From [Clostridium] aerotolerans DSM 5434 (GTDB taxonomy: Bacteria > Bacillota > Clostridia > Lachnospirales > Lachnospiraceae): a stretch of 64,000 nt of DNA. The notes under the pieces were generated by a model, which was not told the origin of the DNA, did not search any database, and was given only the letters and a program-made list of their open reading frames with translations. How positions within the stretch are numbered: the first letter of the stretch is position 1; each line of letters opens with the position of its first letter. This document shows, one piece after another, positions 1-7,633 of this stretch. The stretch lies in assembly GCF_000687555.1 (NCBI RefSeq), contig NZ_JHWJ01000006.1, positions 124,001 to 188,000 on the forward strand, given 5' to 3'. The translations under genes were made by a program, and so were the position numbers.

Positions 1-116
1 AAGACAACATAACACGTTTTGCCAGTCAGATGAAGTAAATCAGTGACATAATTGCAGAATTCATTCCTGTTTAGGCGGAACAGTTTCATTTTTGTAGACA
101 TGAGGAGGAAGAGGGA

Positions 117-566
117 ATGAAAATATATGTGGATGCAGATGCCTGTCCGGTGGTCAGCATTGTTGAAAGAGCAGCAAGGGATCATAAGATAGAAGTTTGT
201 CTTCTGTGTGATACCAATCATGTATTGCAGTCTGACTATAGTGAGATAAAGATCATCGGAGCAGGAGCGGATGCCGTGGACTTTGCACTGATAAGCCTTT
301 GCAGGGCTGGTGATATTGTGGTGACACAGGATTATGGCGTGGCGGCAATGGCACTTGGAAAGAAGGCTTATGCCATCCATCAGTCTGGAAGATGGTTTAC
401 CAATGATAATATCGACCAGCTTTTAATGGAACGGCATGTGGCAAAAGCCGCAAGAAGAGCAAAATCGAAACATCATATAAGCGGTCCAAGAAAAAGAACT
501 CAGGAAGACGATAAGCATTTTGAGGAATCTTTTCGAAAGCTAATCACCTATGCAGAGGAATCATAA
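117..566 (+). CDS. YaiI/YqxD family protein (UPF0178, DUF188)
   Basis: A 149-residue protein of the UPF0178 family, recognised from its N-terminus (KIYVDADACPV) and the central DIVVTQDYGVA stretch. The family has a PIN-like nuclease fold with conserved acidic residues (D6, D8 here), but its biochemical role is not established, so no substrate is proposed. The length is normal for the family. A strong ribosome site (gaggagg) lies about 9 bases before the ATG. The 116 bases before it hold no recognisable gene. The next gene begins about 160 bases downstream and the two are probably independent. Confidence 0.9.
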   Translation: MKIYVDADACPVVSIVERAARDHKIEVCLLCDTNHVLQSDYSEIKIIGAGADAVDFALISLCRAGDIVVTQDYGVAAMALGKKAYAIHQSGRWFTNDNIDQLLMERHVAKAARRAKSKHHISGPRKRTQEDDKHFEESFRKLITYAEES

Positions 567-728
567 GGCGCCATCAAACTAGCTTTAGGATCTCAACATA
601 TAATTGTATATCATTGCTGAAAGGGATAATATATTTGAAATAATATAACATTATTACAGCTGTTCCACATTTTAAGGGGTAATGGTTTTTGGTTTCTGAA
701 ACATATTATAATGAGGGGGAAATTAGGG

Positions 729-2579
729 ATGAAACGTAGGTTCATTGGGGTATTTTTGATGTTGTCACTTATTCTGTCGGGGTGTGCCGGGAAGCAGGTC
801 AATTCTGGGGAAACGACGATAGAGAGCACAGCTGTTGTATCAGATAACAAGGAAAACAGTACTTCCGTAGACGATATTCTTGCCAGATTAACCTTAGATC
901 AAAAAGCCGCCCAGATGGTACAGGGGGCGATATATAGTGTATCAGATGAAAGCATGAAGAAGAACTGCTACGGCAGCATCCTTTCTACCTTTGGCGAGAA
1001 TTCCTTTAATGCCACCGAATGGAAGAATCTGATTCTTAAATATCAAAAATATGCGGTGGAATCAGAAGCTGGCGTCCCTTACATATATGGAAATGATGCG
1101 GTTCACGGGGTCAATACCTGTGAGGGCGCGGTCATTTTCCCTCATAACATTGGAATCGGTGCTGCCAATAATAAAGAATTAACGTACCAGATGGGCCTGG
1201 CTGTAGCAGATGAAGCAAAATTGACAGGCATGCTTTGGAGCTTTTCTCCCTGCTTAACCACTGCTATGGATCCAAGATGGGGGCGCACCTATGAAAGCTA
1301 TTCCTCCGAAACAGGTATTGTAACGGAGCTTGGAACTTCATTTGCCAAGGGGTTAATGGATGGGGGAGTTCTTCCCTGTGCAAAGCATTTTTTTGCAGAC
1401 GGAAATGTCTTGTACGGAACAGGGGAAACACTGGACGGTGAAAAAAGACTCATCGATCGTGGAGATGCCAAGCTGACAGACGGAGAGATTAAGGAGCTAT
1501 TAAAGATGTATCAAGCTGCAATTGATGCTGGTGTCAAGACCATCATGATCAGCCACAGCAGTGTAAACGGAGTTAAGATGCATGCCAATGAAACCTATAT
1601 CTCCATGCTTAAAAATGAAATGAATTTTAAAGGCTTTATCGTAAGCGATTGGGACTCAATCCACAACATACCCGGTGACAATCGAAAGGATCAGACCATT
1701 ACTGCAATCAATGCCGGGATTGATATGCTGATGGAGGCTGACGAATTCGAGGATTGCCGGCAATACATTGTGGAAGCAGTCAATGAAGGAAAGATATCCA
1801 AAGAACGTGTAGATGATGCTGTGAGACGTATCCTGACGGTAAAGAAAGAGATGGGAATCTTAGATGACCCCATGATGGAAAAGGTAACAACAAAGGAGAG
1901 CAGTGTAGGTTCTAAAGAATACCGGAATCTGGCGAGAACCCTGGTGGAAGAAAGTCTTGTTTTACTAAAGAACGATAATTCCATACTGCCTATTAAAAAG
2001 GGAACCAAGATATTCGTAACGGGGCTTGCAGCCAATGATGTGGGAGTGCAGTGTGGCGGCTGGACCATAACCTGGCTTGGAAATACCGATGCAGGAAACA
2101 GAAATCATAAGTGGATACCAGATGGAAAAACCATCCTGGACGGTTTAAATGAGCTGGCGGCAGAATATGATCTGACGATTATCACTGATCCGGAAAAGGC
2201 AGGAGAAGCTGATCTTACCTTATTATGTCTTGGAGAAAGGCCCTATGCCGAATGGAAAGGGGACAGTACCAGTATCAGTATTACCAAAGAATCCGGTCTC
2301 AGCACCAATGCAGATGCAATCGAGCTGGCTAAAAAATTGAATCACCCCACCGTGGCTTTAATTGTTGCAGGAAGAAATGTAATCATCACAGATTATATGG
2401 ATCAGTGGGACGGAATTGTTATGTGTTACCTTCCAGGAAGTGAAGGGAATGGCGTAGCAAATGTGCTCACGGGAAAGAGCAGCTTTAAAGGAACTTTACC
2501 TATGCCATATTACTCACGGGTCGAAGATATCAGGACAGATAAAGTGTTGTTTCCAGTGGGATTTGGATTAAAATATTAA
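729..2579 (+). CDS. glycoside hydrolase family 3 beta-glucosidase-like lipoprotein
   Basis: A secreted, lipid-anchored GH3 enzyme of 616 residues that should remove terminal beta-linked sugars from oligosaccharides at the cell surface. The start at 729 is preferred over the in-frame ATG at 711 because the purine-rich ribosome site lies between them. The N-terminus is a lipoprotein signal with lipobox LSGC. The N-terminal barrel shows GVPYIYGNDAVHG and the nucleophile motif GFIVSDWDS, with the catalytic Asp at about residue 307. The C-terminal alpha/beta domain includes LVLLKND and LPGSEGNG. The exact sugar specificity cannot be read from sequence. The gene stands alone and ends at a strong convergent terminator. 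Confidence 0.9.
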   Translation: MKRRFIGVFLMLSLILSGCAGKQVNSGETTIESTAVVSDNKENSTSVDDILARLTLDQKAAQMVQGAIYSVSDESMKKNCYGSILSTFGENSFNATEWKNLILKYQKYAVESEAGVPYIYGNDAVHGVNTCEGAVIFPHNIGIGAANNKELTYQMGLAVADEAKLTGMLWSFSPCLTTAMDPRWGRTYESYSSETGIVTELGTSFAKGLMDGGVLPCAKHFFADGNVLYGTGETLDGEKRLIDRGDAKLTDGEIKELLKMYQAAIDAGVKTIMISHSSVNGVKMHANETYISMLKNEMNFKGFIVSDWDSIHNIPGDNRKDQTITAINAGIDMLMEADEFEDCRQYIVEAVNEGKISKERVDDAVRRILTVKKEMGILDDPMMEKVTTKESSVGSKEYRNLARTLVEESLVLLKNDNSILPIKKGTKIFVTGLAANDVGVQCGGWTITWLGNTDAGNRNHKWIPDGKTILDGLNELAAEYDLTIITDPEKAGEADLTLLCLGERPYAEWKGDSTSISITKESGLSTNADAIELAKKLNHPTVALIVAGRNVIITDYMDQWDGIVMCYLPGSEGNGVANVLTGKSSFKGTLPMPYYSRVEDIRTDKVLFPVGFGLKY

Positions 2580-2611
2580 ATGCTTTCTTACATTTGAATT
2601 TCGTATAAGTC

Positions 2612-2653
2612 AAAGGGAATGCTGGTGTTACTTACGACACCGGCATTCCCTTT
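2612..2653. terminator. bidirectional terminator between GH3 and HxlR genes
   Basis: A long near-perfect inverted repeat, with arms of about 17 bases and an 8-base loop, begins with an A-run and ends with a T-run, so it can serve both the + strand GH3 gene and the - strand HxlR gene. Confidence 0.85.
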
Positions 2654-2665
2654 ATGCATGAAAAA

Positions 2666-3007
2666 CTATTCCTCTTTTTGCTTTTTGAGATCAATGAGCT
2701 TCATATGCTCTTTTCCCCAAATGTTCATTTCTTCCATTATGGGACTTAAGGATTTTCCAAGCTCCGTAAGGGAATATTCTACCTTTGGCGGTACCTCAGG
2801 ATACACAGTTCGATGAATGATTCCATCGGCCTCCAGCTGGCGAAGCTGCTGTGTCAGCATCTTTTGGCTGATGCCGTTGATCCCTTTACTTAGTTCAATA
2901 AAACGTTGTGTGCCGTTGTTAAATAGATTCCTTAAAATCAGCACCTTCCATTTGTGGCCGATTAAGTTTACAGTATGCTCAATGGGGCATGATTTATCAC
3001 AAGGCAT
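2666..3007 (-). CDS. HxlR family transcriptional regulator
   Basis: A 113-residue winged-helix HxlR/MarR-like regulator. It starts with the family's typical Cys-containing lead (CPIEHTVNLIGHKWKVLIL), followed by GISQKMLTQQLRQLEADGI and VEYSLTELGKSL. Many HxlR proteins sense electrophiles or oxidants through the N-terminal Cys; this one has two near its start (C3 and C7). The ribosome site is taggag. It is divergent from the cupin-VOC-DUF1801 group, and a palindrome in the shared intergenic region is a likely operator, so it probably represses itself and that group. The signal is unknown. Confidence 0.88.
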   Translation of the reverse strand: MPCDKSCPIEHTVNLIGHKWKVLILRNLFNNGTQRFIELSKGINGISQKMLTQQLRQLEADGIIHRTVYPEVPPKVEYSLTELGKSLSPIMEEMNIWGKEHMKLIDLKKQKEE

Positions 3008-3037
3008 TTCAATTCACTCCTAAAAAATAATAATTTT

Positions 3038-3055
3038 ACTTACCATATGGTTAGT
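3038..3055. promoter_or_regulatory. palindromic operator for the divergent HxlR regulator
   Basis: The 18-base sequence acttaccatatggttagt is an inverted repeat with a single mismatched pair, lying 31 bases upstream of the hxlR-type start in the divergent promoter region. A second partial copy (agtaagtatac) lies near 3102. The position fits autoregulation; assignment to this HxlR protein is inferred. Confidence 0.55.
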
Positions 3056-3161
3056 ATAACACAAAAAAGTGCCTTCTTGCAAAAGGTTTGTAACTTTATT
3101 ATAGTAAGTATACAGAAAGAAATTCACATAAATACGAATAAACTTATAGGAGGTTTTCCAA

Positions 3162-3488
3162 ATGGAAAAAATAAATATTAATGATATTCTGGAATTTGCA
3201 GCAGATAGAAGTGCACGTAAGGCTCTTTTTAAAGAGGGGTATTTGGACTCAGGGCTTTTGCTATATACGCCAGGTCAAACCACACCGGATCATAAGCATT
3301 CTGACATTGATGAGGTCTTTTATGTAGTTTCTGGTGAAGGTACCATTACCATAGATGATAAAGAGGTACTTGTAAAGGAAAAGGACGTCATTTTCTCACC
3401 GAATGGCGAGAAGCATGGATTCTATAATACCAGTTCGGATAACTGGGTCGTACTGCAAATTAAAATTAATACGGGTAAAATGGATTAA
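3162..3488 (+). CDS. small cupin-domain protein
   Basis: A 108-residue single-domain cupin. The first cupin motif is visible as PDHKHSDIDEVFYVVSGEG and the second as PNGEKHGFYN, giving His/Glu ligands for one metal ion. Such proteins bind small molecules or act as isomerases or dioxygenases; nothing here fixes the substrate. It has a strong ribosome site (ggagg) and is the first gene of a likely three-gene unit with the VOC and DUF1801 genes, opposite the HxlR regulator. Confidence 0.85.
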   Translation: MEKININDILEFAADRSARKALFKEGYLDSGLLLYTPGQTTPDHKHSDIDEVFYVVSGEGTITIDDKEVLVKEKDVIFSPNGEKHGFYNTSSDNWVVLQIKINTGKMD

Positions 3489-3532
3489 ATCAAAGAATAC
3501 TAAACCAGGAAAGATTAAAGGAGGTTAATATT

Positions 3533-3913
3533 ATGTTTACGAGAATAGACCATGTCGCGTTATCTGTAAAGGACAGAGAAAAGTCCATTGACTTTTATGA
3601 AAAACATTTTGGATTTAAAAAATATTATGAGCACGATGTTCCAGGAGTATCTGACTTAGAAAAGGTCGTTTACCTACAATTAGGTGATACGGTGTTGGAG
3701 TTTGAACACTGGACAAATGGCAAGGAGAATAAGGGATATCATTTCTGCCTCATCAGCGATGATTTTGAAGCTGATTATCAAAGGCTAAAAGAAGCTGGAA
3801 TACCGGTTATTACGAAGCCACATATTCCAGAGCCCAGAACACCAAAGGAAACAGGCTGGAAACGAGTTGTTTTTCAGGGACCAGACGGGGAAATGATTGA
3901 GTTTAGAGGATAA
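3533..3913 (+). CDS. VOC family (glyoxalase-like) protein
   Basis: A 126-residue vicinal-oxygen-chelate protein. The paired beta-alpha-beta-beta-beta modules begin at IDHVALSVKDREKSIDFY, and the second half ends with FQGPDGEMIEFRG. Candidate metal ligands are His7, Glu near residue 61 and Glu near 123. The family covers lactoylglutathione lyases, dioxygenases and resistance proteins; the role here cannot be assigned. The ribosome site aaaggagg is strong. It lies 44 bases after the cupin gene and 6 bases before the DUF1801 gene, so the three are probably cotranscribed. Confidence 0.88.
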   Translation: MFTRIDHVALSVKDREKSIDFYEKHFGFKKYYEHDVPGVSDLEKVVYLQLGDTVLEFEHWTNGKENKGYHFCLISDDFEADYQRLKEAGIPVITKPHIPEPRTPKETGWKRVVFQGPDGEMIEFRG

Positions 3914-3919
3914 GAAACT

Positions 3920-4330
3920 ATGTGGAAATGTCCAACCTGCGGAAAAGAATTTGAGCATCAAAACGAGAATCATACTTGTGAGGAAATAGAAAAAACAATC
4001 GATGCCTATATCAGTGCCCAGGCAGAGGCGGTTCGGCCGTTATTGCATCAGGTTCGCAATGCCATAAGAACGGCTCTGCCAGAAGCCCAGGAACGAATTT
4101 CCTGGAGAATGCCAACTTACTGGAGCGGACATAATATCATCCATTTTGCAGCATTTAAAAAGCATATCGGAGTGTATCCCGGAGAACAGGCCATCGTACA
4201 TTTTGCTGACCGTTTGACAGAATTTAAAACAAGTAAAGGCGCAATACAATTTCCGTATGATAAGCCCCTGCCTCTGACACTGATTGCGGAGATTGCGGCA
4301 TGGTGTTATGAAAGGGAGACCAGTAAATAA
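3920..4330 (+). CDS. DUF1801 protein with N-terminal zinc-finger-like motif
   Basis: A 136-residue protein. Residues 1-20 carry WKCPTCGKEF...HTC, a short Cys-rich knuckle likely to bind zinc. The remainder matches the DUF1801 (YdhG-like) fold seen in small proteins sometimes described as iron chaperone-like: AIRTALPEAQERISWRMPTY and KKHIGVYPG. Function is unproven. It starts 6 bases after the VOC gene and is followed by a good terminator, so it ends the cupin-VOC-DUF1801 unit. Confidence 0.8.
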   Translation: MWKCPTCGKEFEHQNENHTCEEIEKTIDAYISAQAEAVRPLLHQVRNAIRTALPEAQERISWRMPTYWSGHNIIHFAAFKKHIGVYPGEQAIVHFADRLTEFKTSKGAIQFPYDKPLPLTLIAEIAAWCYERETSK

Positions 4331-4357
4331 GTTATTTTAGGTGAGGAAAGGAACAGT

Positions 4358-4390
4358 CAGGCTCTATTGTATTTAGAGCCTGGCTTTTTT
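4358..4390 (+). terminator. rho-independent terminator
   Basis: The stem caggctcta/tagagcctg, with a loop of about 7 bases, is followed by a run of six T. It closes the unit beginning at 3162. Confidence 0.85.
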
Positions 4391-4475
4391 CATTGGAGAA
4401 CTCTCATTGAAACTCTTTTTTTTATGTGGTATGCTTGCCATAGCACGTGAAAATAACAATAAATAGTTAACTTCC

Positions 4476-4510
4476 CTGACATCCTTATGTCAGAGTTTAT
4501 TTGTTATGAT
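4476..4510 (+). promoter_or_regulatory. dyad operator and promoter (copy 1 of a repeated cassette)
   Basis: The perfect 18-base dyad ctgacat-cctt-atgtcag (4476-4493) is followed by a -10 like element tatgat (4505-4510). No good -35 box is present, and the dyad lies where one would be, suggesting an activator-dependent promoter. A copy identical at 28 of 35 positions occurs at 14857-14891, and both are followed by a similar gcagggagga ribosome site. Confidence 0.6.
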
Positions 4511-4558
4511 GAGAGATATCATAAATAAATCTGAAGGAAAGAGCAGGGAGGAAATAAA

Positions 4559-5497
4559 ATGATTTATACAGTTAGAGGGCCAATTCATAAAAGTCAGCTT
4601 GGAGTTACATTAGGACACGAACACATGAAGTGGGAAGACGATGAGTCTCATGCAAACACCATGTATTTTGATAAAATTTACAGGGAAGAGGAAATTCTCT
4701 CCGACATGAAATATATTTTGCCAATCCTGCTTGAGATAAAAGCAAGAGGTGGAATGAGTGTGGCAGAAGCTTCCCCTCCTATTGGTGGTCAAAATGTCAG
4801 GTTATTAAGAATGTTATCCCAGCAGGCGGATATGCACATCATCCCCTGTACCGGCTGGAATATGACAAAAAAGCTTTATGACGTATTTCCCATGCAGTTT
4901 GAGGAACAACTGGCTAACCGCTGGATCAAAGACTTTAAGGAAGGCCTGGATACCATAGATGGAGTAGTTATTCGTCCTGGACATATAAAGCTGTTGTTAG
5001 ATAGAGGAGATTTGTCAAATGCAGATAAAGGGATGCTGGTGGCAGCCGTTAAGGCCAGTAAGGAAACTGGTCTGCCCATACATTGCCATATCATGGAGGC
5101 AAAAATGGTTCACCAGGTAATCGATGTCCTGGATGCAGAAGATACAGACTACCATAAATTTCTCTGGGCTCATGCGGATAAAGAGGCGGATAAGGAAACC
5201 ATAAAGCTGGCGGCAGAAAAAGGTATGTGGTTGGGAATTGACAGTATAAGAAAGGGAACAAGTCCTGAAAAGTATGAATTATTAAAGGATATCATATCAC
5301 TTAATTATGGACACAAAGTACTGCTTTCCCAGGATTACGATTTTTACTCGGAAGGGAAAGAATCTCTAACAACTCACCCCTGTACGACCATTTTTGATGA
5401 ATTTATTCCTTATTGTGGGGAACATGGGTTGGATAAGCAGGAAATTATAGGTATGATGACAGATAATCCCGCCAATTTTTACGATGTGAACAATTAG
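4559..5497 (+). CDS. phosphotriesterase-family metal-dependent hydrolase
   Basis: A 312-residue cytoplasmic TIM-barrel protein of the phosphotriesterase (PHP, amidohydrolase superfamily) group. The HxH metal motif is at His20/His22 (LGHEHMKW). The bridging lysine is likely in GHIKLLLDR, later His ligands in LPIHCHIMEA and LWAHADKEADKE, and the final Asp in LLSQDYDF. Family members hydrolyse lactones or phosphoesters; substrate is unknown. Ribosome site ggagg is good. It has its own promoter with the dyad described separately, and the GNAT and lipoprotein genes may follow in the same transcript. Confidence 0.82.
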   Translation: MIYTVRGPIHKSQLGVTLGHEHMKWEDDESHANTMYFDKIYREEEILSDMKYILPILLEIKARGGMSVAEASPPIGGQNVRLLRMLSQQADMHIIPCTGWNMTKKLYDVFPMQFEEQLANRWIKDFKEGLDTIDGVVIRPGHIKLLLDRGDLSNADKGMLVAAVKASKETGLPIHCHIMEAKMVHQVIDVLDAEDTDYHKFLWAHADKEADKETIKLAAEKGMWLGIDSIRKGTSPEKYELLKDIISLNYGHKVLLSQDYDFYSEGKESLTTHPCTTIFDEFIPYCGEHGLDKQEIIGMMTDNPANFYDVNN

Positions 5498-5530
5498 GAA
5501 TACAATCCGGAATATTAAGGGAGAGCGGAC

Positions 5531-6070
5531 ATGATCATTGATAAGACAAAGAATGGAATTGAGGTGAAGCTAAGGCTTCCAGAAGAGACGGATTCCAAAG
5601 AAATCATAGAGTTCTATAAGCAGGTTGGCAAAGAAACAACCTATTTAGGTTTTAGTGATGGAGAATATCAGGTAACAGAGGAACAGCAATCAACAAGCAT
5701 TAAGGAAATCATGGCCTCCCATAACAACCTTATGATACTTGCCATAGTAAATTCAACCATCGTCGGCATAGGAACTATATCTTCAAATAATAAGAGGAAG
5801 AAAAGTAAACATGTTGGCGTTCTGGGCATTGTTATAAAGGCAGAGTATTGTAATATTGGAATTGGTTCCATCATGATGGAGTATTTAATTGAGTGGTGTA
5901 AAAGTAACAAGGAGACTACCAAAATCAGTCTGACTGTAAGAAAAGATAATCCAGGGGCAATAGCTTTATATGAGAAATTTGGTTTTGAAACAGAAGGTAT
6001 TCTGAAAGGAGAAACTTACATTGATGGGAGGTATTTTGACTCCGTTGTTATGGCATTCATGATTCCATGA
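5531..6070 (+). CDS. GNAT family N-acetyltransferase
   Basis: A 179-residue acetyltransferase resembling the RimJ/RimL and spermidine-acetyltransferase-like branch. Acetyl-CoA-binding features are LGIVIKAEYCNIGIGSIMME (motif A) and RKDNPGAIALYEKFGFETEG (motif B). The N-terminus IEVKLRLPEETDSKEIIEFY is typical. The acceptor is unknown. It lies 33 bases after the phosphotriesterase-like gene with ribosome site gggagag, so cotranscription is likely. Confidence 0.88.
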   Translation: MIIDKTKNGIEVKLRLPEETDSKEIIEFYKQVGKETTYLGFSDGEYQVTEEQQSTSIKEIMASHNNLMILAIVNSTIVGIGTISSNNKRKKSKHVGVLGIVIKAEYCNIGIGSIMMEYLIEWCKSNKETTKISLTVRKDNPGAIALYEKFGFETEGILKGETYIDGRYFDSVVMAFMIP

Positions 6071-6098
6071 TAAAATGAAAGTAAAATGGAGGGAAAAT

Positions 6099-6695
6099 AT
6101 GAGACGAAAAGTAATGATACTAACATTATTATCTATAATATCTGCCAGTGTGGCCGGATGCAGCAGTGCATCAACGTCAAACAATAAGCCTGGGCTGGAA
6201 ACTTCAATGGAGGCAAGCATATCATCTGATGTGACAGCGAATACATCAGAACCTATGATAGGAAGCAAAGACCTGGATCCTGAAACAGAGAAATTTTTCT
6301 ATGGAACCTGGGAGGTAGAAAAATTATTGGGATTTGCAGATTCTTATAATGATGCATCGGAATATCCAACAGGGCAAAAGGTCATAGGTGATCAAATTAC
6401 CGTTGATAAAGATAACTTTTCATCAAAGGGATTTGAAGCTTATAGCGCGTATCAATTTAAGATTGAAAACCCGGTCTATCAAATCAGAGAAATTCATTAT
6501 AATACAGATTCTTTTTATCGAGTAGATAAGATTGATTTACCAAGTTTAAATATGAATGACCAGATAAAAGTATTGAGCGTATCTGACCCATCTACCGGCC
6601 TTGCTATACCTGTAAGCTTTCTGGAGGTAAATAATGACAGGCTGCTTTTGGTATTAGAAGCAACGGTATTTGAACTTAAAAGAGTTGCTGAGTAG
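6099..6695 (+). CDS. putative lipoprotein of unknown function
   Basis: A 198-residue protein with a lipoprotein signal peptide and lipobox SVAGC, followed by a Ser/Thr-rich tether. The mature part (FYGTWEVEKLLGFADSY) begins like lipocalin-style single-domain secreted proteins with a FxGTWxxxK start, but I do not recognise a named family. The start at 6099 is chosen because the ggaggg site lies just before it, between it and the upstream in-frame ATG at 6075. It follows the GNAT gene closely. Confidence 0.7.
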   Translation: MRRKVMILTLLSIISASVAGCSSASTSNNKPGLETSMEASISSDVTANTSEPMIGSKDLDPETEKFFYGTWEVEKLLGFADSYNDASEYPTGQKVIGDQITVDKDNFSSKGFEAYSAYQFKIENPVYQIREIHYNTDSFYRVDKIDLPSLNMNDQIKVLSVSDPSTGLAIPVSFLEVNNDRLLLVLEATVFELKRVAE

Positions 6696-6724
6696 GGAAT
6701 ATAATTAATTGTAAGATATCAAAA

Positions 6725-6758
6725 GAGGAAAGGTCAGCCAATTGGCTGACCTTTCCTC
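6725..6758 (-). terminator. 34-base perfect palindrome, terminator of the lysozyme gene
   Basis: A perfect inverted repeat (gaggaaaggtcagccaa and its complement) with no loop beyond the helix, followed on the - strand by a tttt run. It lies 15 bases past the lysozyme stop and could also stop + strand transcription from the lipoprotein gene. Confidence 0.75.
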
Positions 6759-6772
6759 TACGATCTTGATGA

Positions 6773-7375
6773 TTACAAACTATACACAGGATATTTATGT
6801 GTGTATTTCATATCTGTACAAAATAAAGTTGCCTCTTTGTTTCTTCTGGTTTTTAAATTTTTGTCGTAAGAGAATGCTTTGCTCACTAATTTAGAGCAGT
6901 TATCACTTTCAGTTGATGAAAGCTTTTTTGTGTAGGTTGGATATATTTTTGGATCTTTTAGCATGGTAACAACATCGTTGGTCTTTAAAACTCCAGAGCC
7001 TGCATTAAATGTTAATGAGACGAGAGCGTCAAATTGTTCCTGAGAAAATGAAGAGCCGGAGGGAAGGGTTAGATCATTTACTGCATCAACCGCGCTCTTT
7101 GTATCACTGGTGAAAAAAGCATCTGCTTTTGACTGCGTAATTGGAGAAGTATAACCTAAGCCAAGAGACTTTGATAAAGCATCTGCTTCTTTTTGTGTCA
7201 GCAGAGAATCTTTAGGATTACCAGTTGTATTTTTGGTATATACCTTACTTTTTGTAATTAAATGTCCCCAACCAACGGTTGGATATCCTTTTGGATCACC
7301 ATAAAATTTTAAACTAAAGCCTTCAGATTCCTTTATTATATCCGCACCTTTAGTTCCTAATGAGTTAGTCGCCAT
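6773..7375 (-). CDS. phage-type lysozyme (GH24 muramidase)
   Basis: A 200-residue endolysin-like enzyme that should cleave the beta-1,4 bond between MurNAc and GlcNAc in peptidoglycan. The T4 lysozyme catalytic triad pattern E-x8-D-x5-T is exact: Glu18, Asp27 and Thr33 (ESEGFSLKFYGD then PKGYPTVGWGH). FDALVSLTFNAGSGVL is the second family motif. There is no signal peptide, so export would need a holin or lysis, and no holin or other phage gene is adjacent. The ribosome site aaggag is strong. It may be a domesticated phage gene or a bacteriocin-like lysin. Confidence 0.88.
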   Translation of the reverse strand: MATNSLGTKGADIIKESEGFSLKFYGDPKGYPTVGWGHLITKSKVYTKNTTGNPKDSLLTQKEADALSKSLGLGYTSPITQSKADAFFTSDTKSAVDAVNDLTLPSGSSFSQEQFDALVSLTFNAGSGVLKTNDVVTMLKDPKIYPTYTKKLSSTESDNCSKLVSKAFSYDKNLKTRRNKEATLFCTDMKYTHKYPVYSL

Positions 7376-7527
7376 AATTAATCTCCTTTACATATTTGAA
7401 TTTTGATATGAGGTTTTGAATGCATTCATTATGTAAAAAGTAATTTATATGAAAAATGTAAACACAGTGGATAAGATTTTGCAGATATTTTAGATGGTAT
7501 CCATATTTGATTTTATTAACCTGTCTG

Positions 7528-7559
7528 TTTATTCTTTGTTGATTAACGTGCTGTATAAT
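7528..7559 (+). promoter_or_regulatory. promoter block shared with the second giant SLH gene
   Basis: This 32-base block, ending in the -10 tataat (7554-7559), matches 57361-57392 at 26 of 32 positions with identical spacing. No consensus -35 is seen 16-18 bases upstream; the conserved parts are tttattct, gttgatt and tgtataat. The start codon is 75 bases downstream. Confidence 0.6.
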
Positions 7560-7633
7560 GTTGCATGTATGTTAAAAGGATACTGGCTGTTATTTACGGC
7601 CAAGAAAACCGCCATTTATAAGGAGGAACAGAT

